Below are positions 21,701-32,523 of a stretch of 64,000 nucleotides of DNA, piece after piece. Origin of the DNA: Pyrrhoderma lamaoense (lineage: Eukaryota > Basidiomycota > Agaricomycetes > Hymenochaetales > Hymenochaetaceae); assembly GCA_002794735.1 (NCBI GenBank), contig NBAZ01000017.1, positions 186,001 to 250,000 on the forward strand. The letters run 5' to 3'. Every line of letters starts with the position of its first letter. The first letter of the stretch is position 1. The notes under the pieces were generated by a model. The model worked only from the letters and a program-made list of their open reading frames with translations, ran no database searches and had not been told where the DNA came from. The position numbers were made by a program, and so were the translations under genes.

Positions 21701-22163
21701 CCAGAGGTCTACCAGAGTTAGCCTACAAGAAAACGGAACTCCGCAAAGAGCTGATGATCAGCATTTGCAAGCAATTAACGAAGACGAGCAGATGTTGGAA
21801 GATATATATCGTAGTCCAGAAATGGCTCATAGAAGGAGTCAGGAGGAAGATAGTAACGCATTGTTCTTAGAGGATATCGATGAAGACGAGGATGGAAATG
21901 GGGAGAAGAATGTAAAAGGACACCAAGGTCCTGATGTGGTAGATTTGAATCTAGATCTCGACGAAATCGGGGATGACGAAGAAGAAAATATGGATAGTCA
22001 AGAGCCCCCGACTATTTGTTCTTCAGCATCTAAATCAACGTCATCTCCGTTAGTACCTAAGGGCAATAAAAAGCGTGGTGCTTCTACCGCCCTTCTTGAT
22101 GATGAAGAGGATAGTACTGCATTCAGAGGTTTCGGTGGTAGAAAAAAGATGAAGGCCAGGTAA
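18720..22163 (+). CDS. NBS1: Nibrin/Nbs1, MRN complex DNA-repair subunit
   Basis: Seven exons: 18720..18786, 18848..18987, 19035..19210, 19266..19901, 19956..21372, 21428..21500, 21559..22163 (1037 aa, all phases agree). The start MWIIEGAF is typical of Nbs1. The N-terminal FHA domain shows YPLGRK and KISGEHVSF, followed by a tandem BRCT region (HWKPVCCFIPP, LTPAYLVRYEWLTELLHL, ELDPEMRMLVERCGSEYEIF). A long Ser/acidic disordered region follows. Near residue 806-812 lies DFKKFKK, the conserved Mre11-binding type motif. The C-terminus is acidic and ends with FRGFGGRKK, resembling the Tel1/ATM-binding tail. Nbs1 bridges Mre11-Rad50 to phosphoproteins at DNA breaks and recruits Tel1 in the nucleus. 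The frame is open upstream from 18622, but that extension lacks the family N-terminus. Confidence 0.87.
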
Positions 22164-22554
22164 TTCGTGGAGACATCACCCTCTATTTTGTTTCACTTTT
22201 CTCCTTTCTATAATCATTTTTTCAAGCTTCATTTCGAGTTATTTTTGCTTCACACTCCCCATCTATGTTTAGTTCTTAATTTACATGTATTTACAATCAA
22301 TTCAATTGCTTCACACAGGAGAACTGTAACTTCTTTCTTTTATTAATCAACCAGAACGAATTTTATTACCAGATAATATAAGACCTAGGACAAATATAGA
22401 TGCACACTTCAACCCGAATCCAGAACCCAGAAAGTTATTTTCAGAAAACTACATAATAAGCCTCCCATTCAGGACGTAACCCGGATAGCTCTGTAAATTT
22501 CCGGGGTTTAGCGATAAGACGGGGTTACAACGGGAGGAAAGAGGCACTTAGTAC
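22164..22554. other. Convergent 3' intergenic region
   Basis: Short AT-rich spacer between the NBS1 and Cys-rich B stop codons. Nothing else seen. Confidence 0.4.
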
Positions 22555-23402
22555 TTACTGGGTAAGCCATAATCCGTCATTGGCGTCACAGGCAGCCGCA
22601 GTTCCTTCATTTTCTTGGAAGCATACCTGGTTAGCGAGACCACCCGTGCTTGCCTATATATTATTATCAAAGCATGTAGATCATTAATAGCTACGTCATT
22701 TGCTCATTGGAATTAACATTAACGAACCAATTCGTCCCAACAATACTCAAGGGGAGTATTAGCGAAGTTCGTAAATTCTAGACCACATGACTTGATAATA
22801 ATATATTGTAATTAGCTCCCGCTACTTAAGGAAGGTGTAGAATAAAAAAGGGTCAAACCTGGAAAGTGATCAACTCGAAGCTGTCGGGCTGAACGATGAA
22901 CGTCGGCCCTTCTGTCTGAGCTAAGACTTCAGTCGAATCAATCAAGATCGAACAATCGTTTGGATTTGGTGAATTGTCTGTCACATCCTGACATTGACAA
23001 ACAACTATTTTAGAGCAAAAAATTTTAGAGCAAAAACGAAGGGGTGGAAATCATGTCAGAAGTGGGACATAGTAGCATTGTTAAGTTGTAACTAAGGTAC
23101 CGACATGATGTTCCGCATTGACACTCTGGGGCGGCCGTCCTGCACTCTCCTGCATTGCGACGCTCGATAGCAGATGAAGGGAATGACTTCCCTGTTGTCG
23201 GATGCTGGGCTCTAGTAAGACCAGATTCTGGACAGCTGAACGTTTGTCTTGTAATGTCATGTCCGTTAACATTGTACGTCGTAGTAGAAAGTACTTCTGC
23301 TGTCGGACAGTTGTCTTTTACGCTGGAACGAGCTTTGATATTCGCTCCCAGTGCGCAGAGTGAAAGGGAAGCGACGACTAAAAAAGAGATAGAGAATTTC
23401 AT
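22555..23402 (-). CDS. Secreted Cys-rich protein, paralogue B
   Basis: Exons 23402..23105, 23004..22859, 22790..22728, 22653..22555 (201 aa, phases agree). It has a signal peptide (ISFLVVASLSLCALGA). The mature part carries ECRTAAPECQCGTS, VCQCQDVTDN, a block ILIDSTEVLAQTEGPTFIV, CGLEFTN...EYCWDEL and a C-terminus NDGLWLTQ, all matching paralogue A in order. The N-terminal region (TTTYNVNGHDITRQTFSCPE) is likewise alignable with A. It lacks A's first intron and has an additional intron inside the last third. Function unknown; predicted extracellular and disulphide-bonded. The first intron's donor is GTCGGT, weaker than its neighbours, but it sits at the same codon position as A's intron. Confidence 0.7.
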
Positions 23403-24422
23403 GGTTAAGGTGTAAAGCCTAGAAAAACAACGGGGACAACTGCAGCTTGGTTTCGTCCTAGGTCCTTCGCTCCTTCATTTTTATAGTCCATCGGGCGATA
23501 CTCCTCGGACAGCAAGGCCGCCAACTTCGGAACGTGAATGTCCACTAGTGAATGTCCACTAGTTTTCATGTACCTTACTTTCAAGTTGAGCGAATGATGC
23601 TGAGAGAAGACTGGAAGTCGGGCGTTAGCACTTCGAAGTCTCATCTCAAAATGTTACCTTGCCGTTGAACAAAACGGCAAGCTCAAATGCCGCGATCCAA
23701 TCACACGTTCACCTTCAGCTGTGAGATACTCTCACAGAGTGAAGTTATTCCCGAGTTTTTGTACTGATGGCTATGAGGGTCGATCCAAGCCGCATATTGG
23801 ATGAGAACATCGAATAATTAAGATGTGCGAGAAAGCATCTTGATCAAGGTATACATTTGTACCCACGAGGGCTTGATGATCAAGAAACCGATGATCTTCA
23901 TTGTCCGGACGCATGCCTTGGTACCTGAGAAGCTGCAAAAGTATAGCCTTTGAAATATAGGTGAAGTTTCCCAGCGTCGTGTACTTTGCGGCCTTTTGTC
24001 TAAGTAATAAAGAGTTAGTTGTTGACTTTAGAAGCCCTCATCAAGTAAATCAAATTCGCAAGAGATTCGTATATTTCTTTAATGAGTGACTTATTTTTAG
24101 CCAGAACACATTGATGACAGTGTTTCTAGGAATAATTCTGAGCATTCACGTACATGTGCATAGATGTCCGTCCTGACCGTGCCAATAAGTATTGTAGGGC
24201 TTGGCTACAAAAGTTTATCCTTGTTTTCTATGTTTAACGACTGCACCCAGACTGCCCTGAATCTAGCAAGCTTAAAACCCTTATTCTGATTCTTCTGTAT
24301 CTATTACTTAACTAACCGTAGAAAACTGATTTCTGAGCGAAAACTTCCGAACATAAGATTTCATCCAGAACTGATGATTGAATTACTAGTCTTTCCTGCA
24401 ACATCAATTTGCTGAACGCCGA
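23403..24422. other. Intergenic region upstream of Cys-rich B
   Basis: Promoter of Cys-rich B at the left and 3' flank of the secreted Trp-rich gene at the right. A duplicated GTGAATGTCCACTA-type 14-mer occurs at about 23533-23560. No gene recognised. Confidence 0.45.
23479..23485 (-). promoter_or_regulatory. TATA box of Cys-rich gene B
   Basis: TATAAAA on the minus strand, about 80 bp before the start codon at 23402. Confidence 0.5.
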
Positions 24423-25451
24423 TTAGGCACCCGGCATGATCACCTCACTAACTTTACATGTATTACCACTTGCAGTTGCACCAGTCACAGTATAACCCTA
24501 CAGCATAAGCGTGGTCAACAATCAGAAAATTTGAGTGATCAACAGATACGTACGCCGCTACTGTATCCGCTTGAGCTCGTTTTCCCACACCAGCCGCTAG
24601 CTGCAGTTGTTGCAGTGATTTCAAGATTTTGATACTACAAATGATTATATGTTATTTGTTATATGCAGTGCAGAAAGGTGAGGGAAAAAAATGCCGTCAC
24701 TTACAATTACTGGTCCAAAATCAAAGGGAACACTGTATAGCTCAACAGCAAGAATTGCCCTAATTTATTATTAGGTACAGGATAGGAAACAAATAAGACA
24801 TCACAAACCGATTCATAGTAAGACCGGGAAGTGCAAATGTGCTTGACGCGGAACCAGGACCGGACAGCGTGCAGGTCCAAGTTCCACTTGAATCACTAGT
24901 GAACGTGAAATGCACAGTTTGGCCTTTAAAATGTCTCTAGATCCGATTCATGGACGAATAGTGGTAGTAAAAATCCTTACCAGGGTAGGCATTGAACCCT
25001 GCACCCCAAGACAGACTATATGTATGATGCTGTCAATTAAACAAGTGTTATGAGTTTCTTTCGCATGAACATACCTCGGAGTTCCATAATAGCTGTCAAT
25101 GTCAGGTCAGTAGGTGCTGAGACATTGTACATCTGGAGATACCTTACCCATCCCCAATCCACCATGTACCAGTCCTGATTGAGCCACCCTAATTTTAATG
25201 CTAACATATTAAGACATATGAAATGATACTCGCCTCCCATCTAAAACGGCTTGCAACACTCCTGTGGTGCCAGGTTGAAGTCCCGGCCAGACGTAGGGCG
25301 TACCGCCAGCGTCAGGAGTGTCAGGTACAATCATATCACCAGACATGGAGGTGAATTCTGGTGCGTCCCATTCCACCGTCCACCAGCTTTGAGCTAAGCT
25401 CACAGGGAGTAGCACTGATATAAAGATGTAGGAGATAATAGATAAAAGCAT
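24423..25451 (-). CDS. Secreted Trp/Gly-rich protein (possible beta-sandwich/lectin-like), one phase break
   Basis: Eight exons: 25451..25230, 25188..25148, 25092..25075, 25029..24981, 24923..24809, 24759..24705, 24634..24554, 24497..24423 (about 218 aa). A signal peptide (ISVLLPVSLAQ) is followed by WWTVEWDAPEF, VWPGLQPGTTGVLQ, TGTWWIGDG, HTYSLSWGAGFNAYPGQTV, a TWTCTLSGPGS strand, AILAVELYSVPFDFGP and a C-terminal segment with TTAASGWC. This order of Trp-rich beta strands resembles secreted fungal concanavalin-A-like or glucanase-like proteins, but catalytic residues cannot be assigned. Exon 3 ends in phase 2 while exon 4 needs phase 0. One extra G at the exon 3 end (CCGAG before GTATGT) would repair it. 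The exon 1 donor GTATCA is chosen over GCGAGT by phase. Confidence 0.58.
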
Positions 25452-25805
25452 GAAAAACAGACTGGAGGAAGTAGTAAGAACTTAGAAAAATCTTTGCGAT
25501 ATATATTCTGGGATTTCCTCGGAAATCTGTGAGTAACACTGCTGGCAGCGTGCATACTGATGCAAATCGGAGGTCGGAAAAGGTTTAAACAGTCATAACA
25601 CATGTGAGACCGGCTCCGGATATAAACTAATCAAGGTACTCATTAAAAGTAGACGATTGAAGTCCAAGAACATAAGCAGCACTGTTATTCCCAGTGAGAT
25701 ACCATATCTCAGAAGTATAAACATACAAGTATTTCCGAACATCCACGTGAAACGTGTATCCGATAATCGCAAGAAGAAGAAAAGAATCATATGTAGAAAT
25801 TATGG
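25452..25805. other. Intergenic region
   Basis: Between the EMC8/9 stop and the start of the secreted Trp-rich gene. Nothing recognisable beyond an AT-rich promoter. Confidence 0.4.
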
Positions 25806-26559
25806 TTATGTTTCCACATTACATTCGTTGTTCCGGAGCCAATCTATTGAAACATCTTCCAGATGGTCGTCAAAATCACCTAGCTTTTGATGTATTCTAG
25901 AATCACGAATTAATTCCAGAATACGAGCTGACAAGGCCTGTGACGGCGAGCTTAGTTGGGCTGCCCCGTTAGCGGGCCGCCACGATGTTGAGTTTCCTTG
26001 AGGTAGGTACGGCTGCGAGTGCGTGTGAGATGCACTAGCGGTTTGAAGTATAGAATGTCATCTTACTATCAAGGCCGGTTCGCCAGCGGCTAGCCTCGAT
26101 CCGTCAACCTATTATCATTATTAAAGGAGTATCTTGAGTATACATACAGATGAAACTTACTACGAAAGCTATTGCACCCGCGAATACTTTTCGTATTGAA
26201 TCGGATACTTTTTCACCGACGGGTGCGAGACTTGTGTCATTCACGTTTTCTGAGGCTTGATAGTATGCGACGATATCAAGACCGATTGATTGGGCATAGT
26301 TTCTTGCCTCTTCCGGTAGCTATCTTAGATACAAATTACCTTAGCAGCTTAAAGCAGATAAACTCACCAGGTCGAGTCCGATTTCCATACTCGGACTCAA
26401 GGACGTCCAGTGATGAAGCAATGGAATCGCATCCTTGAGTTCGGTCACACCATTCTCAGTTTTACCTATCAATACACCGTTCACTTGTCTGTGAGGATAT
26501 TTTGCAACGTGGAATGAGACTTTGGTGTATGCTTTTTCTGAAATATTGTAGGTAGTCAT
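25806..26559 (-). CDS. EMC8: ER membrane protein complex subunit 8/9
   Basis: Exons 26559..26368, 26319..26161, 26108..26067, 26012..25806 (199 aa, phases agree), the usual length for EMC8/9. The MPN-like (UPF0172) fold is recognised from YNISEKAYTKVSFHVAKYPH, VNGVLIG, DAIPLLHHWTSLSP, the helix MEIGLDL, GLDIVAYYQASE, KVFAGAIAFV and the conserved ending GDFDDHLEDVSIDWL. The catalytic JAMM metal motif is absent, as in all EMC8/9, so it is structural. The protein is cytosolic and part of the EMC, which inserts transmembrane segments at the ER. It lies head-to-head with BUD32, 129 bp apart. Confidence 0.88.
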
Positions 26560-26688
26560 GGTATTAGTTAGAGTCAGGTCCGACTAGATTGGGCAAGCAG
26601 ATCAATTTGTCATTCTTCACGGACACGAACTCCGAGAATTATGTCCATGGGAAAAGGTAATTTACTCTTAGATGTATATACATAAAAC
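26560..26688. promoter_or_regulatory. Bidirectional promoter EMC8/9 - BUD32
   Basis: Only 129 bp separate the two divergent start codons, so initiation signals for two housekeeping genes must be shared or interleaved here. No TATA box is seen. Confidence 0.55.
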
Positions 26689-27782
26689 ATGTCTTCTAAT
26701 ATCTTTTCAATTCTTGAGTCGTCGCAACTGATAAAACAAGGCGCTGAAGCGGTCTGCTACTCTGAAAAATTGTCATGACTGAAGTTCTCTGACTCCTTGA
26801 ACAGAAGGTCTACAGGGGCTTCTTACAGCCTCCTGATTCTACCGCCGATATCAGTTACACCTCAAAACCAGTCCTTTTTAAATACAGATTCAAAAAGAAT
26901 TATCGACATCCATCTTTAAATGCATCTTTGACGAAGGCCCGAGTCAATGGGGAAGCTCGGGCTCTAGCGAAATGCCTAAGGTACGGAAAAATGGTTAATA
27001 TCCTTTGATTTTTACTTAAAGGGTATCTCAGGTGTGGTGTATGTGTGCCAAAAGTGCATATGGTCAATGCATCAGAAGGCTTAATTGCAATTGAATGGAT
27101 AGAAGGGGAGAGTGTGCGAGTCTTACTTGGAGAAGAAGATGAAGACAACGAGCCCTCTGATCAAGTGGACAATCAAAATACCAAAGCTTCTTTTACCTCG
27201 TTATCAGAATTCAACATAAGTCAAGGTAAATTTTATGCTTCTGGACACACCTTTATTCTGAGCTATAAATAATCTAGCCAACTTGATGAGCCTAATCGGC
27301 ATCGAAATCGCAAAAATGCACAAGGCAGACGTTGTTCACGGAGATCTCACTACGTCAAATATGATGCTCCGAAAAATGCCGGAGATAGTGCCCAGCTTGT
27401 GAGTAGTATTGTACCAAAATTATGACTCTTAGCAATTGACACTACTTCTTAAGGTTTTGATTGACTTTGGTCTTTCATTCAACTCAGCGTCGGTAGAAGA
27501 TAAGGCAGTTGACCTTTATGTTCTTGAGCGGGCGTTCTCTTCAACACATCCAGATTCGGAACCACTTTTTGAAATGGTCTTATCCTCGCATTTTACCATT
27601 AACATGATTACTGACAAGAGCCAATAGGTCTTAGCTGCTTATTCTGAGGAGCTGGGAACGGCATGGATTACACTCAAGAAGAAACTCGATGAAGGTAATA
27701 GTCTACTGCCTGAATACCATGTAGTCTCTAACAATCTGGCCTAGTTCGTCTGCGAGGAAGAAAAAGGAGTATGGTGGGGTGA
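26689..27782 (+). CDS. BUD32: Bud32/PRPK, EKC/KEOPS complex kinase, one phase break
   Basis: Exons 26689..26751, 26805..26980, 27032..27225, 27278..27398, 27454..27576, 27628..27694, 27745..27782 (about 260 aa). Diagnostic motifs are [41 protein letters not shown], catalytic-loop [11 protein letters not shown] (Asp about 167), [10 protein letters not shown] (Asp about 189) and the C-terminal [11 protein letters not shown]. Bud32 is the atypical small kinase/ATPase of KEOPS, which makes t6A on tRNAs decoding ANN codons with Kae1. Exon 4 ends in phase 2 at the GTGAGT donor while exon 5 begins in phase 0. One extra G (TTG before GTGAGT) repairs it and restores the normal [19 protein letters not shown] junction. 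All other phases agree. It is an essential-type gene, so a sequencing indel is more likely than loss. Confidence 0.87.
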
Positions 27783-27900
27783 TATTTTGTACGATCATCA
27801 GTTATCAAATTGTATTGTATCTCCTGTCGCATGAGAAGTTTCTCACTAGTGTACATGTATATTCAACACATTGTATCAACAATTCTGGTCTCTTCTTTTT

Positions 27901-28748
27901 TTACTTCTTAATCATCTCTGCGAACTGAACGCTTGCCTCTGCCCAAACTCCTTTCCAAAGTGGGCGAGAATAGATTTCACCCCACCAACGCTTAACATTC
28001 GGGTAGTCATCCAAACCCTTGAACCCGGCTATGTCCACCGCGATGCTCCCCAAAGGCAAATGGAAGAAATCTGCCAGGGTGATTTGCTATGAAATATATT
28101 GAGTAAAGAGGTAAAATAAATTGGATAAAGAAAGCATGCTTACATCACCTGCTATGTATTTCTGTTTGCTAAGAATCGCTTCATATCCCTTGAGTTTATC
28201 GTTAAAGGCTTGGTAAACCCTGCCAAACGTTCCTCATCAACGGGGATCCCTTTAGATGTCCTATTTTATATTATAAGAAAGTCTGATGTTTAATATCACA
28301 GCTTCATGGGATTCAGAAATTTACGGTTTAAGAAGCTCCTTGATCACATCGAGTATGAAAGGGGAGAAGTTTGAAGTTTCGATGGATGCTGCCTGTTCAA
28401 AAAGCGCTTTCTCTTTGAGGTCCTTGGGTATCAGGCCGCTATCAGGCGCATATTTCGATATGATATAGCGAGCTATGGCACGACTTTCATATATAACAAA
28501 CCCATCCTCATCTACCTTGATGCAATAAAGGCTTGTCAAGACATTGATGGATGGTCCATGCTATAATCATTACTCACTAAGCAAGGGATTTGTCCAAAAG
28601 GCTGTTTGGATAGGTATTCGGGTGTTTTATTTTCTCCGTTTTTAAAATTGACTGGGATTATATTATATGGAACATTTGCCTCTTTGAGGGTAAGTACAAC
28701 TGACTGTACGAATGGAGAATATAAAGCTCCGTAGACGCTGACAACCAT
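27901..28748 (-). CDS. Glutathione S-transferase 1 (phi-like, fungal), one apparent frameshift
   Basis: Exons 28748..28578, 28515..28325, 28260..28144, 28086..27901 (about 221 aa corrected). The N-terminal thioredoxin-fold domain has YGALYSPFVQSV, KQPFGQIPCL (cis-Pro) and DGFVIYESRAIARYI. The C-terminal helical domain has ALFEQAASIETSNFSP, GYEAILSKQKYIAGD, ITLADFFHLPLGS and PNVKRWW. Catalytic Ser/Thr is expected near SPF as in phi-class enzymes. In exon 3 the frame breaks near the GGG run (about 28211). Adding one G gives the family sequence LAG-VYQAFNDKLKGYEA, matching the next paralogue. Conjugates glutathione to electrophiles in the cytosol. It is the first of four GSTs in one orientation and converges with BUD32 (118 bp between stops). 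The in-frame ATG 23 codons upstream is not used in paralogues. Confidence 0.82.
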
Positions 28749-29924
28749 ATTGAGGGATAGATTGAAGGAATCAAAAGGGCTTGGGTCCGTAGGTCTTTGT
28801 TGTTTAGTCTCACCCAAGAGATTTTATCTACTTTGTAAGTTTGTTCATGTTTTTCGTTCTCACGACGTAACCGTGATATTGATACTACTATCAAGTTGGT
28901 TGATTATAAAGATGCTACAAATAGGGCGGTAATTCATGTGATAAGAATTACGTGCTCTCGGTCTTGCTTGTTCAGCTTTGCTTCCGCCACCTTGGTGAAG
29001 GGGGGCTTGAAGTAAAATACATATCGCTTCTCTTTCTCTAATTCAAAATTAGATCAGAAATCTAATCAGAATGGCTTTGACTAACGACGTGTGTTACGCT
29101 TACTCATTAATTTAATAAAAGATGTTCGTGCCATCTTTTTTGATTTCATATAATCTTCCATCTCCCTCGGAAGAGAGTGAAGGGAACGACATATTTGTAT
29201 CCCCAAGCGCTTATTGAAGGTACCCACATAGTAGGACAAGGATTTTCCAAAAATCGAACCCTTTGTAGGAAGGAGCCTGTTATAAGATAGTCTGGATCAG
29301 GATCAACCAAAGGTATTATTTTTTTCGATTAAAAGACTAAGTATCTCACTGACCTCTACATAATAGATAATGATATAAGTGACACCTATAGCTTGAGATT
29401 AACCACGTAGATATCGGAACACTAGATAAGTGAAGTTACGGCATCGTATTCACCGCTTAGCCCGTTGTCAGAGTTATAATAAGGGGAAGTCTTTCTGTCA
29501 TAGTGATGATAGATCACATTTGTAAAGCTTTTATGGCTTTGACGTAGCTTGTCACTTATATGAGCACCTACATGCTCTATGTTTATCTTTCTACGAATAC
29601 TCTGATATTTGAACTAAGTATGTAAGGTATTCTTGTGTTAATATCTCTGTCATGCACATCTAAATAGTGGCGATCAATGACAGAGCAAATAACTACATCA
29701 TAAGGAGATATAGTCGTTTAATCAGGATAGAGGTTGAGATAAATCGCGAAGGAGCTACAGAGTAATCAACACTGAGGCTTACGAAGCTCTGACAAGACAT
29801 ATAGTATGGTACCAACAAATTTTCTCCAATTTTCACATACTAAAATTACATATACACACTAACCAAGCTTCGCAAATAGTATCGGGTGATTATATCATTC
29901 TTTATACGCAATGGGCTTGTGAGA
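28749..29924. other. Intergenic region between GST1 and GST2
   Basis: GST1 promoter at the left, including the shared element at 28961-28980, and GST2 3' flank at the right. No exon seen. Confidence 0.45.
28961..28980. promoter_or_regulatory. GST upstream shared element, copy 1
   Basis: GTCTTGCTTGTTCAGCTTTG, about 215 bp upstream of the GST1 start. It resembles elements at a similar distance before GST2 and GST3. Confidence 0.4.
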
Positions 29925-30818
29925 CTACTGCTTAGCTGCGGCTACTTGTTCCATAAATTTTGAGCTCGATTCTTCCCAAATTTCCTTCCAAGCCGGGCGA
30001 GAAAAAATGTCGGACCACCAACGTTTTACGCTTGGATGCTCATCAAAGCTTTTATGTCCGAGCATGTCCACCAGTAAACTCCCTAGTGGCAAGTGAAGGA
30101 GATCCGCTAGGGTTACCGTCTGTATGATATAGCCATATAATACCGGAGATCAGATAACTTTATTGACAAAAAAACATTGTTCTCACGTCTCCTGCAAGGT
30201 ACTTTTGTTTACTGAGTATCGCTTCGTATCCTTCGAGCTTATCTTTTAACGTAATGTTATATTCGTCCAAGAGTGCTTCATCGACAGGGAGTCCTTGGAG
30301 TGTGCTTTTTATTTCATTTTATTTTTGATCAGTAAAACCAAAGCTTTTTCAGAATAATGCATAGTAACATGATAAGGGTAAAAGACAAACGGCTTCAAGG
30401 ATTCCACACCAATTTTGATTACGTGAGGAGAAAAATTTGAGGTCTCGATAGATACTCCTTGCTCAAAGAGCGCATTCTCTTTCAGGCCCTTTGGAATGAG
30501 TCCGCTTTCGGGTGCATACTTGGCAATAATGTAGCGACAGATTGCACGACTTTCGAATATCGTGAATCCATCTTCATCCTCCTGAATTCTCGTAATTTTA
30601 AGTATCTCCTATTATTACTCGAAGTTAAAGTTGTATAGATGACTTACAAATAAAGGGATCTGCCCAAAAGGATGTTTAGCAAGGTACTTGGGTGTTTTGG
30701 CTTCACCCTTTTTGGGATTGACCTCGACTATTTTGTATGGAACATCTGCTTCTTTCAAGACAACAAGTACGGTCTGAACAAACGGAGAGTATAGACTCCC
30801 GTAAACGTTGACGGTCAT
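29925..30818 (-). CDS. Glutathione S-transferase 2 (phi-like, fungal)
   Basis: Exons 30818..30648, 30581..30391, 30304..30187, 30119..29925 (224 aa, phases agree). Start MTVNVYGSLYSPFVQ; the ATG three codons upstream is out of line with paralogues. Motifs: KHPFGQIPLF, EDGFTIFESRAICRYI, ALFEQGVSIETSNFSP, GYEAILSKQKYLAGD, VTLADLLHLPLGS, PSVKRWWSDIFSRPAW. Intron positions are identical to GST1 and GST3, showing tandem duplication. Cytosolic detoxification enzyme by family. This intact copy is the reference used to detect the one-base breaks in GST1 and GST3. A TATA box lies about 80 bp upstream. Confidence 0.85.
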
Positions 30819-30894
30819 ATCTAACAAGTATATGGTTGGCTAGAAGAAGAGAAATATGCTGAATTGTTATGTGTTATGTCTTGCATTCCGAAGG

Positions 30895-30901
30895 TTTTAT
30901 A
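30895..30901 (-). promoter_or_regulatory. TATA box of GST2
   Basis: TATAAAA on the minus strand about 80 bp upstream of the start codon. Confidence 0.45.
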
Positions 30902-30990
30902 GCTATTCAATTTACTTTAATTCTATACTAAATGACACGATAAACCCGCTTGTTTACATAAGTATATGAAGGTTCTGTCAATAGCTTTAC

Positions 30991-31010
30991 GCCTTGCTTG
31001 CTCAGCTTAG
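30991..31010. promoter_or_regulatory. GST upstream shared element, copy 2
   Basis: GCCTTGCTTGCTCAGCTTAG about 175 bp upstream of GST2. It is preceded by a segment (about 30950-30990) that is alignable with the GST3 promoter. Confidence 0.45.
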
Positions 31011-31644
31011 AGCTCTGCGGGGCGCGCATGTACTGAGATCATCCCACGAGTACCGAATTTGCTGCGAGCTTTTTTGATCTACTATTATGCTATTTTTAGA
31101 CTTGAAAAAATAAAAGTCAACATATCCGGGTTAACATTGGAGATCCTTTGAATGTGGTGCTGCGAAATGAGTAAGCCCGCTTTAAGTACCTCGACATAGT
31201 TGCGGCCGCTTGTAATTTGTTTAATTATATCTTACAGTGGCCTTTTCCGATTTCATTCATATCGTTGCCTGATATTGTCTAACAGCCTTCACACTTCTAA
31301 GTATCACTATACATTCCTTACGATTTACTTCCACGGATGCCAATGAACTTCATGCGTCAGCACACTTCACATGTTAAGACTTGGACTAAAAACTCTGCAA
31401 CACTCGCACCGAGAAAATTACAGCCCTATCACAGCGAATATAGCTAAATCCTAGTAGATGCAATATATGGGCTGGAATCAACTAACAAGAGAAAAATGAA
31501 GCTAGATACAAATTGCATATACATGTAGTATATAAGCTTTCACAGTCTCGCATAGCAAATGCTGATTTTATACATAATCTCTATTTCCCACAAGGTAATG
31601 GGTATTTTATACTAGATATAAGTTTACATGACTGACTTGAAACT

Positions 31645-32523
31645 TCACTGTTTAGTTGGGATTACCTGCTCCCAAGAATTACACCTAGCTAGGTCCAAAT
31701 CTCCCTCCAAGCCGGGCGAGAGAAAATATCCGACCACCAGCGCTTAACATTTGGGTACTCATCAAAGCCTTTGTAATTGAACCTCTCCACTAGAAGGCTT
31801 CCCGCTGGCAAGTGGAAAATATCTGCGAGGGTAACCGTCTGCATGTAATGACAAATATTAACGGATATACGAAACAAGAATCGAATGAAAATGATATCCT
31901 CACATCGCCCGCAATATACTTTTGTTTACTAAGGATCGCTTCGTATCCCTTGAGATTATTATCGAGCGTATTAGTATATTCTTCTAAGAGTGCCTCATCA
32001 ACGGGAACCCCTTTGATCGCACTTATAAATCCAAGATCGCATTAGACTATATTGCATATACATTTCCAAGATGAAATACAAACGGCTTTGAAAATTCTAG
32101 ACAAATCTTAACTGCGTGTGGAGTAAAATTTGAGGTCTCGATAGATACTCCTTGTTCAAAGAGTGCATTCTCTTTAAGTCCTTTTGGAATGAGTCCGCTT
32201 TCGGGCGCATACTTGGCAACGATGTAGCGGCAGATTGCACGACTCTCGAATATCGTGAAACCATCTTCATCCTCCTGAACATTCATGAGTCAGAGATATT
32301 ACATCTTTCTTCAGAGCAATGTAATAAGAGATTATATTTATGCATGACTTACGAGTAGGGGTATTTGTCCAAAAGGTTGCTTGGCAAGATATTCTGGAGT
32401 TTTAGATTCACCCCTTCGAGCGTCAGTTTGGATTAACTTGTATGAGACACCAGTCTCTTTGAGGACGGCTAGGACAGCTTGCACATATGGAGAGTACAGA
32501 ACACCGTAAACTTTGACGGTCAT
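31645..32523 (-). CDS. Glutathione S-transferase 3 (phi-like, fungal), C-terminal frameshift
   Basis: Exons 32523..32353, 32274..32084, 32021..31904, 31838 to 31689 or 31645. Motifs: YGVLYSPYVQAV, KQPFGQIPLL, DGFTIFESRAICRYIVAKYA, FEQGVSIETSNFTP, GYEAILSKQKYIAGD, VTLADIFHLPAGS, PNVKRWWSDIFSRPAW. As written it stops right after REIWT (stop at 31691-31689). One more G after ATTTGG would continue in a second frame to NSWEQVIPTKQ and a stop at 31647-31645, paralogous to MEQVAAAKQ in GST2. So either the enzyme is about 14 residues short or a base is missing. Most of the fold and the active site are unaffected either way. Confidence 0.82.

Larger units (their letters stand above)
30819..31644. other. 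Intergenic region between GST2 and GST3
   Basis: GST2 promoter (TATA at 30895-30901, shared element at 30991-31010) and GST3 3' flank. No exon seen. Confidence 0.45.

Noticed and set aside
25230..25238. GC-AG intron (GCGAGT donor) in the Trp-rich gene exon 1
   Set aside because: It gives a wrong phase for the WWIGDG exon; the GTATCA donor four bases further fits.
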